The notes beneath the pieces were generated by a model. The model made no database searches and was not told the DNA's origin. It saw nothing but the letters and a program-made list of their open reading frames with translations. From the NCBI GenBank assembly GCA_025331125.1, contig JAOALB010000097.1:1-64000 (forward strand): DNA of 64,000 bases. Reading direction: 5' to 3'. The stretch's first letter is position 1; each line of letters begins with the position of its first letter. The translations under genes and the position numbers were made by a program. Positions 45,706 to 59,500 of the stretch are shown one piece after another. Source of the stretch: Mycogone perniciosa (taxonomy: Eukaryota > Ascomycota > Sordariomycetes > Hypocreales > Hypocreaceae).

Positions 45706-48150
45706 CGTCATAGCTGCGTGCCGCGAACGACGACAGCCAAGCAACCACCCGTGGGCGAAGCTCATCCGTCGACCGGAATCAAGAGTGCCATCATATGCGC
45801 AGGTCCCTGCTCGATGAATCGTTAATCGACCCGGCTACTATGGCGACATCCCCTGGTTTGGGACTGTCAGCATATTTCTTGTCTTAGAGACAAATCTAAT
45901 GAATTCAATGGACCGGAGTACTACGGTTGGGAGACGTCCATCCACCATGATGGACTGGATCTCATAGGAGGAAACATCATCGTCACCACCACCATGAGGC
46001 TGCCACCACGTCTTATGGTGCTCAGCAAACCGGCTGTGAAACAGATGAAGGACGAAATTTCTTATCTTATCAGCATGGAAACCAAAAGTTGGGAACACAT
46101 TAAAATTGCTCTACATGACGGCATGGGAAAGGGATCGGCTGGGCTCTCCCGGGTGCGAACCTGGTCATCTTTTTGGGATTGAGCTTCCGTGCTTGGGATT
46201 CTGTTTTTTTTTGGGGGGGGGGGGATATTTCATTGGATTCTCGGGATTTGGGCTCCCTCCTGATCATGGGAGAGGAGAAAGGCGCATAATTCCGGATGGT
46301 CAACACTACGGCCATGCATCGGCTACGAAAGCCACTTTGGGAGTTTCGGATGTCAGAAGACAGGGTTTTTGCTTTATTGGCTGGAGAGAGGTTGGAAGCG
46401 AGGTGGACAGCCACGGTAACACGACAGGATGAGAGGCGAGACGTCACACTCAAAGGGGAAAACGCTGCGATGCACAACGCATACATACGCTTGACGCACC
46501 GGCGATCATTGAAGGGCTGATTTGGTTTTTTTTTTCTTATGATATGGGAACTCGCCACACTGTCGGGTCAGATATGTATCATAGATAATCTCCGGGTCTT
46601 GGTTTTTTTTGTGGCTTTTTAGCAAGCGGACATGAACGCCTCCAAAAAATTGGTATGGGCTGCTACACACATTGGTTCGAAGCATGGTTACTGGATAAGG
46701 GCAAAGTAGCGAGCGAGCGAAAAGAGACTGGCATTTTTGGGCGTCAATTCTCAATCAATACGGAGTACGAAGTACTACTACTACACACAATATCACATTT
46801 TGTCTTTCAACCCTGAGCACAGATGAATGTTTAGCGAAGAACAACACCACTACCAGGAGTAGTCCTGTGAGGCTGTTCGTTTTTCTGCGTCCGTCAAGGC
46901 TGAGACACGGGAAACCAGGCCTCGATACTTCCGTGCTATGTATATGCTTTTTGTCTTGTCGACTCGCCGATCAAGTTGTTGGGCCGCTCAACACCTCCGA
47001 CTGCGGCCTGATGAGCCACCGACCGTTTTTTTTTAATCCAGGTTTTTTTGTATAACTCTTGCTTGGCAGAAACAAGGCGGCGGCCTCCAAGCCAGCCAGG
47101 TTTCGGGCTATCACGTTATTGTACGACTGTGATAAGTGATGGATTCAGTTCAGCGCAAACGTTGTGCTCACTACCTAGCGGGTCACTGGTTTGCGCGCAT
47201 CAGCATGTCAAGGCGGCGCACTGCAGTTGATAGGCTAGTGGCACTAAGATGTGAGACTTCGGCGACCTTTTTTACCATGTGCAATGGCGGAACTTTTCTG
47301 TCTCACCAGACCAGTCTGAACCTGAATACCACGACCAGCAGTCAACCACGTCAAACGGACAGAAACAAGACACGGCCCACGAAAAGAAAAGGGGTATTAC
47401 AGCTAGTGGCAGTGGCAGTGGTGCTGGTGGTGTGCAAGAGAAAAAAATGATACTCCATACCAAACGCACCTATCCACGCCCAACGTGGGTTGGGCAAGCT
47501 TTCTACTCTTTTTCAGGGCAAAAAGAAACGACATCAACAATCCCTTATTGTTGGTTTCTCCATAAGATGAGCGTGGGGTCCATTGTACAGTTTCTCGGGA
47601 CCATCGAGATTTGACAGGTTTTATGGGGGGACATCACTTTTATATCGCATTGCATACGAGTACATACACGTACGCGCCCAACTACCATGGCATGGTAATA
47701 CGGTCGAGTCGTCGTTGGACAGAGTACGGCGTTCCACAACTCATACTATGTATTACCCCGACATCTCCACGCTCTGTTGCACCTTGCTCGCACTACCGTA
47801 GAAGTAGTATTCATTAAATCCCGTCCCTGACGATGGTTCGTTCAAAGGAGCTAAATACGAATGTAACGCAAAGTCGTTTTTTTCGTTTTCGTCTTCCAGA
47901 AGTCTTCCAAACTAGGGGCCTCGTAAACATTCCGCGCATATGTTGGTTGGCTAAATAAATACATGTGTCCAGAGCTCTGTTTGCCCCTGCGCGCCTTTTT
48001 ATCTTCATAGGACGGAGCATCAGTTACGTGTACTCCGTATACTCCATATGCATGTGTACCCATCTGTGTGTTGGCCTCTGCGCCGCCCTCTTTTCTCCTC
48101 CACTCTGCAAGACTCGTCACTACCTGCATGTAAGGTATGTATGTATGTAC

Positions 48151-48192
<42 letters not shown>

Positions 48193-51100
48193 CATTCTTC
48201 CCACACGAAGATAACACAAGTCCCAAAGGATTCTCAACTATCACTTTGCCGAGATCTAGGATCTCACATCCCCTGATTGCGCACTAAATCAAGTGATTCT
48301 CGATTCCCCCAACCCATGCCTTTTTGGCTGGATCGGCGGTGGCTCATAGGCTGGCATCATCCGCAAAATATCGGCACTCGAGACGACCTTTTTGCGTACG
48401 ACTGTGATGTTTGTTAGGCACATTGGGAATGGCGGCGACAGACGGGCGCGTTTTGTGGCCTTGGCGCCGGACGCTTGTTCGGGTGGCGTTGGAGGGCTTG
48501 TCAGCAGCTATCAGCTGGGTGCCGTGAGAAGAGACAACTACACTTATTCGAGGTTGGCAAGTTGGATGACCTCGTTCTGGAAGGATGGAGAAAATGATAC
48601 GGTACGGGCGGTGGTGGTGGGCGGGACAATGGTGCGGCTACGGCACGTTTTTGTCTCATTGGAGGACTGAGGTCAGGTTTGCTGCATGAAAGGATGTACG
48701 AGCAACACGTATGCAACACGGGCAGGTCGTAACGCATACATGCCTACACGATTAGCCAACAGCAGACGAGCAACCATGCATCTGTTGGGGGCCGTTTTAG
48801 TGATGCCCTGGCATTGGTGTGATACGAGTCGCGAGCCTGTTGTGACGAGACTGTTGTTGATACCACCTTGTGTATTACTCGTACTCGTATGTATTCCTCC
48901 TCCCCAGCTGTATGTGGCTCTGAGACACGCGGTTCAAGGACCGACGGAAGAAGCTGTGGCATGGAGTAACGATGGCCTAGGAGTCTCCATGGCCATGAGG
49001 AAACTAGTAGTGTGAAATGTATGTATGTTGCGCGCGTGAATGCCTGCTGCAGAAAATCAACACTATTCTTCCCTTGCGTGATAGGCCGCTTGTGTCTATC
49101 TGTCTTAGGACTTTGACTAGCCACATGGCGTTTCCACAACCAAATAAACGGTGATGGGGTTTATGAATAGAGATAAGTGAAAGGAAGTACGGAGTACACA
49201 AGAGGCACCAGGATATCATGCAAAGTACTTCTTATCTATCTATCAGCTAGAAACATTAGTGGCCATGTATAGTGGTACTCGATTGTTGATCCATGTCTGC
49301 CCCCTCTGATAGCTGAGGCGCCTCATAGGGCAAAGGGTCCACCATCCATCACACTTGACAGCGGCAAAAAGTTGACATCTCGTTTTTTCCCGTCACATCC
49401 TGTCATTCCCTCTGCATCAGGGAATAATATGTGGAGAGAAAGGATTCGCAAGCTAATCTCCACTCAAGACGCACGTTGATTGAGAAACTATGTGACAGGT
49501 GCTCCGGAATCGCTGCGTCAGGGCAACATGACTAGCCAAAGGTCGACCAAGAAAGAGTCCAAGCCCCAAGCTCTGGGCAGTGGGCGTCTTCTTTCTTGGC
49601 GATTGAGATTTGCACCTGAGGTCGATGGTGTCCAACCTTGGCATGGCATTGAAGAGCATTCAGAATGTTCGTGATTGGTGGCTTTACGTGTCTCAATACA
49701 GTCAAATCTACCGAGAACATGGCATCATTCAGGTGAAGGACAGATCACTTATGACCCACATAATGGGTGTCAGTGGTAGGGCTGGTGAGTGGACTAGTAT
49801 TATTAGCTGTTGGTTAAGAGCGGTTTTGTTAGTTAGGGCTCGATAGGATGCTTGATGCGGTCCGAGCAAAGAAAGCCCTTTCGGTTGGTTCCATGCTGTT
49901 AATCGCCTTCAAATGACCAAAACAACAACAAAAAGCAATTATTCACAATATCTGTCACTTTTCCTGCCTTCTAATCCTGCCAGCACACAACCCCATCTCA
50001 CATCATCTCATATGGTGATGAGTAACCAACCAACGCTCCCTTAACTGCAAGACCCCAATAAGTGCAAGTTACGGTATTACTACCCTATAACGAAGGGTGA
50101 TTATCTTTTCCACACACAATTCTATGACGGCCATCACTAGGAGTGGGTTTAGTAATGTGGCGTCAGCCTTGTGCCTGAATATCAATTTGGGCAATACGAA
50201 TATTTTTATTCAAAATCACCTAGTCCGTGAGCCTCGATTCATCGCCAGTCTGGCCACTACCAAGGGGCCATGGGCCAAGGCACAATGCAAAGCATCCCTT
50301 CAAACTAATGCATCAATTTATTCGATGCACTGTCCGGAGTAGTGGCAGATAAACAGACCTCTCGAGGTTCTGTGCACACTGGGCTCGAGCCCTATTCATC
50401 AGGGAGGCAACAAGTTTTGACTTCATCTTGCAATTTGCCATGTTCCATATCGGCTTTTGTTAAAGGCCCCGCTCTCCCGCATGGCACAGAAGCATGTGAC
50501 CTCCTATATAGTATTCTTTCCTGCTCGAATACGCTGTATACTCGTTGGTTCTGCTTCATATCGGGTCTTTGCTCCTTATTTTATTTCGTTTATTGTGGGT
50601 TGAGTGGAATGATGAATTTGGAGGCTGTGTTTCGACTAGCAGCTAATGGTTAATGCGACAGGAATTAGAAGCTCAATGGATTGATCGAATCTCTTTAGAG
50701 AAATTATTGAGCCACAGTTGGGGGCAAATTGAACGCAACGGAACGACAAACCTCTCCCAGCGATAACCGGCCATTGAAGCTAGTAGTACTCCGTAGTAGC
50801 AATAACAACGCGCTTTGTTAGGTCTAAGGCAACCGCACGCCCTGGGTTTCCCGTTCTACCTACACCCTAGTACTAGTATTTCTATTTTGATGACGGGATT
50901 ATGCCGGACAAGTTCTGGTAAGCTTGTTGGTGATGGGACGCGAGTTCATTTAGGCCCTGTTCCTGCTTCGACTTCCGCCACCCCCGGCGCTAAGAGTCCC
51001 GTGAACAAACGCTCATGCAAGTCGTTCCCCATCCGGCAGTGTAAGTGTGGACTCCCTTGTCCTCTTCGCAGGGCGTTGGCTATGCTGATTGATGGCTTCT

Positions 51101-51863
51101 AATAAGCCAACAGTCAGCATGGCTGCTCGATCTCCGCGGCAGCCTGGGGCATATGCCGGGGAGCCAGGGAGCGTGAATAACTCCGAAAGCCTGAACGGCT
51201 GATTCCGTTTCCTGGGCAAGCTCCGAGCAAGCAGTATGTACACGAGCTCCCCGACCATCAGCACTACTGTTTTTTCCGATGCCCTTTGATGAGCATTCGG
51301 AACAGTATTACCTCTTCCACCAATGGACTCTTGATGCTGGTCCCAGCAGTTTGGACCCAGCAATTATCCAACGACAGACTGCCATGATCGGCTCCCCTAG
51401 CCTCAAGGTAGTTTGCCTCTTCGTTCGGCCCATCTTGTCGGGTTACGCTGTGACCTTACGAGCCGTGTTGTGTTGTTAACAGCATGGTTAGACTGCCATG
51501 ATGGGGCATTAAAAATGGAACTGGCCGCGCGTGTTCCTCTCTTGACAAGTGATCACACAGAATGAGTGACTCTAAGAGTCCCCACAGGTTTGTTGTCTCC
51601 ACGTTTGGGGTTCATCGGGCCCTAACCGAACGTTGGAACTAGCGGACATTTGAACTTGCTACGAGGGATACAATCAAGTCTCTTTACTGGAGTAGTATGT
51701 CGATATGCTCCTATCGGGACGCTGATGTCTTGGCTTCAGCGGAGCCGCAATTGTTGCTTGTCCATACCCGGGTGTGATCCGTAGATACCTGCTTTTCAGG
51801 TGGATTCTTGAGGCCCAACACATATCGTAATATGGTTACATCCGGCAGTTAATCCCATGCTTT
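45706..51863. other. Gene-poor stretch, right part
   Basis: About 6.2 kb with no supportable gene. It holds long T and G homopolymers (46205-46224), a TAG/AGT microsatellite, and TACTCCGTA motif copies at 46759, 48031, 49188 and 50787. The 3' end should contain the terminator of the terpene cyclase. Confidence 0.5.
48135..48188. repeat. (GTAT)n and (AGT)n microsatellite
   Basis: About four GTAT units followed by about twelve AGT trinucleotides. Confidence 0.9.
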
Positions 51864-52961
51864 TCATATCTTTTTATCTTTAGCGGCACGAGCTCGGTCT
51901 CCTCCTGCGACGATGGTCCCGTCGGGCATAACCTGCTCCGTTGACCTGACATGAGCCAACAGGAAGGGATACGCAATATCACAGATGACTGAGGTGCCGA
52001 TAATAATGACCGAAATCGGATGGAAAACAAATCCGTGAGCTTCAGGCCAATACCACCATAGCAGAGCACCGTGGATAGGGAGCCCCATCAACGTGCCGAC
52101 GAAGCGACAGAACCTAAAGAAGCTGTCAGTTATTGCACAACGGCCTGATGAGTGATATGACTCTTTCTGAAGTCTGACCAACAAGACTAGCGTGGCGATT
52201 GAGCTCAAGAAACCGGCCCAAAGCACTCCACCAACCCATAAACACTCACAAACATGGGGTAATTTAATTACTAACCACCAAACAGCTAGAATGCCAGGCG
52301 TCGGGGGTTGCGAGATCCGACGGTGACAACGATGACAAGTCCACGGGATAAATGAATAGGAGCAAGGAACAAGAAGAACTCACCAGATCGCATAGCTTTG
52401 ACCTCCCGAGTGTCCGCGCTGCATCACCATCGCGACAGAGCCAACGCTCAACGGCATCTGCGCCGCCCCAGCCGTCCACCAAGCCAGCTCTGTTGTATCG
52501 CGTGCCTCAAGGCCCTTCCATGACTTGCCCCATTTCACGCCATACCCACGATGCGGTTCCTTCAGCCACCACCAGGCAATCCAGCCGTTCGCCACTAATC
52601 CCACCGCAAAGGCCACCGCCAGGATCAATCCGACGTTCCTCGCGACTAGCGGTGACGATGCGAACGAGTACTTGGCTGTCTTGAGTGTGGCGTAGAGCAC
52701 AGGAAGGTCGAAGAGGATCCAGGCGCCGAAGCCCGCCAGTTCGATGGGCATTTCGGTCACGTATCCCGCGTAGACGACCTCCCAGGCGAGGTTGATCCCT
52801 AGAGCGAGGAGCGGCATGGGCGTCGCCTTGGTGGCGAGGGAGCGGCGCGTCATGAGGACGTAGCAGGCGAGCCAGAATATCATACCGCATCCCAATGTCA
52901 CGGTACACACTGGGATGAGCCATGTTGGAGCCGTCGGAGGCAGGATATCAGATGAGCCCAT
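51864..52961 (-). CDS. Pyr4/PaxB-type integral membrane terpene cyclase
   Basis: Exon 1 (52961-52384) and exon 2 (52113-51864) give 275 aa, a normal size for this family. The donor is GTGAGT; the acceptor after TTCTTTAG restores the family sequence SYAIWFCRFVGTLMG. The protein has about seven membrane helices. The acidic residues proposed as catalytic in Pyr4 have counterparts at E61 (INLAWEVVYAGY) and D238 (SVICDIAYPFLL). Family members protonate an epoxide or olefin of prenylated polyketide or indole substrates in the ER membrane and cyclise the chain. The intron would be 270 nt, long for this genome, so two introns with a small middle exon are possible. The gene lies 637 bp downstream of the NRPS on the same strand, which suggests a shared biosynthetic cluster. 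Confidence 0.75.
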
Positions 52962-53598
52962 GGTTGTTAATGAGATTGATGAACCTGATAGTGAACAATA
53001 CTCCGTAGTGATGATGTTGTCAAGTCCGAAGTGAGTGAGTTCAAGTGTAGCTGAGCTTGACTAAGAAATTTACATCAGCTACTGCCAATTCTCTGCTTAA
53101 AAATAACTGGGCTTCATATCACGCTCTCGCAAACCTACTCTTAAGACACCTATACTACTACTCATAGATATACATATCTGATTGAATCGATGACCTCTCT
53201 TTCGGCATTTAGCCCACATGGAGATTAACGGACCGGACCGCGTTCATGATAAATCCGGACGCGCCAGATCTCTGGAGTGGGCACTCCACTCAAAAAACAT
53301 GGTCCAAAAAACCCTACAAAGATGCATATGGAAAATCACGCAATTATGGAACTACTGGGTCGTTTTCTGAACGAAAGATCGAATAAATTTGTCTGAATGG
53401 TTTCTAAGAACATCCAAAATCTATCTATCAATGAAAGGAAATAAACGAAAGTAGATGTAATGCAATCGCATCAGTACATGTGTGATTTAATCCACCAAGC
53501 TGAGTAGTCAGAAAAAGAAAGAAAGAAGAAGATGATTGTGGAAAAAGAAAAAAAAGTAACCCGAAACGCGCTTCATGTCCATCGTCCTATGTAAACCC
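52962..53598. other. Intergenic between NRPS and terpene cyclase genes
   Basis: About 640 bp in which the cyclase promoter and NRPS terminator must lie. A TACTCCGTA motif is at 52999-53007, only about 40 nt upstream of the cyclase start. No other gene is seen. Confidence 0.5.
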
Positions 53599-56500
53599 TC
53601 ATAGAGTATGCACACGTCGAATCATACCCTCCTTCTGAACATTGCCAAATCCACTTTCTGACGATTGGATGAAGCCAATCTTCCTGAGATATCGCACATT
53701 GCTCTTGACAGCCATTCTTGACTGCTTGTGCTCAGTAGACTCCGCAGTTGCAAACTGTGCAAGAGTTCGTGGCACGCCGAGCTGGCCAAGGAATTGCTGC
53801 ACCGGCCACAATGGATGCTTGTCACCAATCTGGTTCATGGATGCTAAAGCCCGTTCAATCCAATCCTGCCAGGACAATGGCTTGCATGGGACTTCTAGCT
53901 CGGAATTGACAAGATCCCAGAAGACAGGCACTGTCATACCACCTGAAAGAGTGGCGAACGCTTCAATGGTGCCATCAAAGATCTGGCTCAGAACACTTGA
54001 AGCGACTGTGCTCACATCCTGGACATAAATCCAGTGCTCCATTGGCTCCTCTGGGTAGGCTTGAATGGATGCAGCTGTGGCAGCTACGCGCCAGACGAAG
54101 TCATCCACATTGGCGATGCCTTTATCGGCAGTACCAATAATACGACCTGGCTTGACAGTTGATAACCGGTTCTGGTTGGAAGGGAGGCTCCTGGTAATAT
54201 CCTGGATGACAGCCTCGCAGACAAACTTGGTCTGGGAGTAGCCGTTGATGTTGCTGAGGAGTGTCGAGACCACAGTTCGATCTTCGTTCGGATCCGTGTT
54301 AACACCGCCAGACACGAACACAAACTTTGACTGGATAGGTGACATTGCAGTTGCCATCAACAGGTCAACAGTTGAGTTGACATTAGGTGCGCATAGCCTA
54401 TCATAATCGGCGTTCCAGTTCACGACAGCTCCATTGTGGACAATGGCGTTGATGTTGACCTCTGACTTGGACAAGCCTGAGAGGCGTGCCCATTGTGTGA
54501 CTGTGAGACCCATCCGTGCCTTGGCGAGATCGCCCAACCAAACCTCTATCTTGCCAACATCTTCCTCACACCACCAGCCTGCGACTTGGGCCGTCTCTCG
54601 GATTCGATTCATTCCATGGAGGGATGACTTTGAACGGACGAGAACGACGACGGATCCAACCGCTGGGTTTCGAACGAGCTGCCTGAGAATCTCAGTACCA
54701 AGGAATCCAGTAGCGCCGGTAAGGAAAACTGTTGATTGCTCTGGGAGTGTTGTGGTGGGGTTTGCCTGTAGAGCCTGTGGATGCGAAATCCAAGATGAGT
54801 TGGAAATTGACTTGATCTTGGCCATCAGATCAATGCCTGAATGGTGTGCCTCTGTGTTCTCACTCTGTGCGTTTTCTACAAACTTCGCCATGTTGCTGAC
54901 GGTGGTGTGTTTGCTGTTGATAAGAGATCTACTAAGAGACACACCGAATTTATCAAGTATGCGCTTTGAGATGGTAATGATGCGGATAGAATCACCGCCA
55001 AGTTGGTAGAAGTTCTCGTCCACACTGATAGTGTTTGCTGGCATGTCGAGTATCATCGACCACTGTGCTCGAATCCAGATCTCAACATCGGATGAACAAT
55101 CGCGGAAAGGCAGACGCTGACCAGCTAAGTGCATTGCGAGGTCTTCCATGGAAAGCTCTGTCACTGTCTGTAGGAGCATCTTCCTGTCAAGTTTGCCTGA
55201 GCTATTGAGTGGCATTTGCTCAACGGCAATAAAATACTTGGGAACCATGTGATTTGGCAAGACAGTAAATAGGTTTGTAGCCAACTGAGAGAAAAGCTCC
55301 TGTAGCTCGTTGCTATGTGGCACCAATTGAACTTTTCCAATTGGCTTGCGGTCCTCGTTGCGGAAGCTCACGAATGCAAGGAGGGACTCACGGGCGTCGC
55401 GACGCGTGATGTCGACGACTGCATATTCGATCTCAGGGGAGAGAAGCTTGATCTGATACTCAATCTCACCAAGCTCAATACGTTGGCCACGAATCTTGAC
55501 TTGAGTGTCCTTCCGGCCGATGTAATTGATAGTTCCGTCAGGGTTATATCGGACCAGATCGCCAGTCTTGTAGAAGCGTCGCATTCCAATATCTACATTA
55601 TCCGGAAGCCATTCAACATGGTCAATGAATAACTTGTTAGTCTTTTCGGTGTCGTTGATATAGCCACGGGCCAAGGCGTGACCCTGGACCAAGAGTTCAC
55701 CCACGCATCCGATAGGTGCGAGGCTATGGTGATCCTCAGGATCAACAATCCAGCAACCATGAGCAAATCCACGGCCAATGGTAGTAGCTGACGTTTCTGG
55801 CGATGTGAAAGCCTGAAGGGTTGAGAGGACGCAGGCTTCAGCAGGACCGTATCCATTCCAGAGATGAACATGTCCACGCCACAAGTCCATGATCTCCTTG
55901 GAGGGCGCCTCACCGGCGAGAATAAGCATTTTCAGTGAGGGTACCATCTCTGGGCTTAATGTTTTCACAAATGTTGGGGTAAGAAGGGCGGCGTTGGCTC
56001 GAGCTTGCTCAATAAAGCTTGCCGTGTGCTGCATGCGCTCTGATTCGGTTGGAACACACACGGTACCACCAGACATCAAGACGGCAAAAATCTCGGTTAT
56101 GCAAACATCGAAGATATAGCTTGAGAATTGCATCATCCGTGAACTCTCAGCAAGGCCTAGGATCTCGCACTCTCTCGTAAGGGAGGTGGAGATAGCCTTG
56201 TGCTCAATAACAACACCCTTGGGTTTACCCGTTGACCCGGAGGTAAACAGTATGTATGCGGCGTTTCTGGGACCGGGCTTCACAACCAACGATTCCTGAG
56301 TTGTAAGGGTAGAACTGTTTGTGGTTGAGAAGAAAGTCGATGAGAGCTCGATGTTGTTCCTTGTCATGCCTTCACATTCCTTGGCTGTTGAGGGAGACAC
56401 GATCATGTACCGGGCACCTGTTTCGTCTATCAGGGCTTGACGGCGACTGAGTGGATGGGCTGGATCCAGTGGCAGGAAGACACCACCAGCTTTGAGAATG

Positions 56501-59500
56501 CCCAACATAGCAACGATTGCCCACATAGACTTTTCGTAGCAGAAAGGTACAATTGTCTCGGGTTTGACTCCGAGTCGAGTGAGATGCAGAGCAATTTGGT
56601 CTGAAAGTTGATCAACTTCTTCATACGTCATGCTGCCCGCGGTGGAATAGAGAGCTTCCAGATTAGGTTGCTTAGTGGCTTGAAGGGAGAACAAATCATG
56701 AATGCATGCTTCAGCTGGCTCAAGACCAGCCTTGTTCCATCCAATTGCACGTTCAACATCCCAAGGACCAGTAACAGATATGGCTGCCAGTGTTATATCG
56801 CCCATAGTTTGGAGTTGCTCAAGGACGTAGCCAAATTGTTCCGAAAGGGCATTCATCTGAGAATCATGAAGGAGATCCGAGTTATAAATCAACATCAACT
56901 GGATCTCATCGCCAAGTAGCTGGCACTGCATAACAAGAGGATAACTAAAGTAATTGTTGAGGAGCTCGTCATTAGTAAGACCCTCAACGGTAGCCGGAAG
57001 AAAAATAGCTTCCTCAGTTGGATTGCCAGCTGAGGCAAACTGTTGAGCTGGTTGAATGACGAGCAGGCTTGTAAAGTCGCATGCCTCCTTAGCAAGGGCG
57101 CTAATCTTGGAGATGTTTGCTAGTCCATACTGTTCGTAAGCTACCATTTCGGATGCTTGGGATTGCATATTCTGAAGGAAGCTTGAAAGGGTTTGCTGTT
57201 TGTCTAACTGGACACGTACGGGGACGGTCGCGATAGCAAGACCAGGCATTTGATCTACGCCTGGCACTGGGGCTTGACGGCCTGAAACGGTCGTGCCAAA
57301 GCAAACATCGTCGACTTGTTCATACTGCGCGAGGATGATCGCCCATGCTGCTCGGAGAACCGTGGCTTTGGTGATGGAGGGATCTGTTGATCGTGGGAAG
57401 TGAATTGATTTACTTAAAACTCCAGTTGATTTCTTCGAGTCCGAAGATGGGTTGATTGATGCAGTTCCCAGTGGGAATGTAGTGCGCCTTGCGTCACGGA
57501 GTTGTATCGACCAATACTCGCTGGCGGCCTTGCGGTCAAGACTTAAGACATACTTGACAAAGCTGGAATATGGGAGAAGCGAAGGCGGTTCAGTTTGAGC
57601 ATACATGGCGTGGAGCGTTCCCAACATCATTGGTAGGGTCCATCCATCAAAGATGGTATGGTGGATATTCAAAGCAAAATAGTTCTCGCCACCTTGGGAA
57701 ATAACAGCATATCGGCAGAGTGGCGAACCATAGGTCATCTCTGAATTCTCTTGTGACATCACGAACGAGCGAAGATCAGTGTAAGCAGAGGACCATAGAA
57801 TTGGCTCTTGGATGACTGCCTGAACCGCAGTGCCTTGGAAGAGCACTATTCGTGTACGAAGACTAGAACAGCGAATGACTGTTTGCTCCCAAGCTAGCTT
57901 GAACCGCTCAATATCGAGATGTTTCCCCAGGCGGTAGAAATGCTTGGCGATGTAGGATCCTGGCTGTGTGACAGTCAAAGCCATCAAACCTTGTTGAAGG
58001 TCAGTGCAAGGATACAAGTCCTCAATTTCTACTGAGTCCGGTAGTCTGCACTGAATTTGCACTGCGTCTAGGGCACTGAGCTTATCAGTACCTGAAATGA
58101 GACTAAACGGTGTCGCCTCGTACACCGGCATTGGTGTGTCCATTTGAACAGCCTTTGCCATGGATGAAAGCCGTGGGTTATCGAAGATCGTCGCCACTGT
58201 AAGACCGATATTGTGCTGTTGCGCCAATGAGACCAGCTGGATTGCGCTGATCGAATCGCCACCAAGACGTAGGAAGCTATCGTGCTTTCCTATAACTGTG
58301 AGATCACCAATATCAAGGATCTGGGCCCAAAGATCACGTAGCCGCAGTTCCATTGGAGTTGTTGGTGATTCATTATCACCCAGATCGGGAGCAAAGCGCA
58401 AACGATTCTGTGCTGAGATTCCATGGCCGTGGGCTACGAGAGCGCGACGATTAACCTTGCCAGATGTTGTCTGCTCCGGCCTTCCCTCGAAGATCAAGTA
58501 TGAAGACGGAATCATGTATGAAGGCAGAGACCTTGTCAACGATGAGTCTAGGTTTGCAATGAGGTTTCGTACTTGCTCCGACACGGTCTGCATAAGACCG
58601 AAAGGCTGCGAACGTTCAGCCTTGCCCTCAGTGTACCAGAGGAAGGCCAAAAGGCTATCGTTAGTATTCTCATCGGCTGCTTTGATCACATCGACGACAA
58701 CGGCCATATCCTTAGGAAGGGACTCGTAAATACGAGACTCGATCTCACCAAGCTCGACACGCTGGCCATGAAGCTTGACTTGAGTATCCTTGCGGCCCAT
58801 GTAATCGAACGTGCCGTCAGTGTTACGGCGGACCAAGTCGCCCGTGCGATATACTCTTTTGTTCCCTCCAGGAAGCCAGTCAACATCTTCCATCCAGTTA
58901 GCAGCAACCTCAGCGCTGACGTTTAGGTAGCCACGTGCAAGCATAGGACCCTCAATAAGAAGTTCGCCAATGCATCCCATAGGCACCAGTTGTCTCGGAT
59001 TGCTTGGCTCAACGACCCAAAAGGCGCTGGAGATTGGTCTGCCTAGGTTAGTTGATCGGCCAGACTTGCCAACTGTGGGATTCCATGCGCATATAGATGC
59101 CTCAGCTGGACCGTAGAGGCCGTGTAATTCAACATGGTTTACCCAGCGATCCGCACACTTCTTGCTAATGGCTTCACCGCCGAGGCAGACGACCTTCATA
59201 TCAGGGATGTCAGTGGGCGAGAGAAGGTCGGCGACTGTGGGCGTCAGGAACACCCAATTTGCCTTTGAGGATCGCATAGCACCCGCTAAATCATTCATTC
59301 GGGCACTATCAGAGGGAATACAGATACAGGCACCGCGCATCAGAGACACGAGACAGTCTAAGACACCGACATCAAAGGTGTAAGCTGAAAATTGGAAGAC
59401 CCGTGTGCCTGGTCCAATATTGAGATCAATGCCATAGGCGTCGCTAGATGAGCAAAGACTGTTGTGTTGGATGACCATGCCCTTTGGTTTACCCGTAGAG

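Noticed and set aside
46100..46558. 152-codon open frame on -
   Set aside because: Basic, low-information translation that runs through a poly-T/poly-G homopolymer. No family features.
37782..51863. Search for tRNA, rRNA and CRISPR features in the gene-poor stretch
   Set aside because: I saw no cloverleaf with a convincing T-loop (GTTCRA) and matching acceptor stem, no rRNA, and only simple microsatellites and the short TACTCCGTA motif rather than spaced direct repeats.
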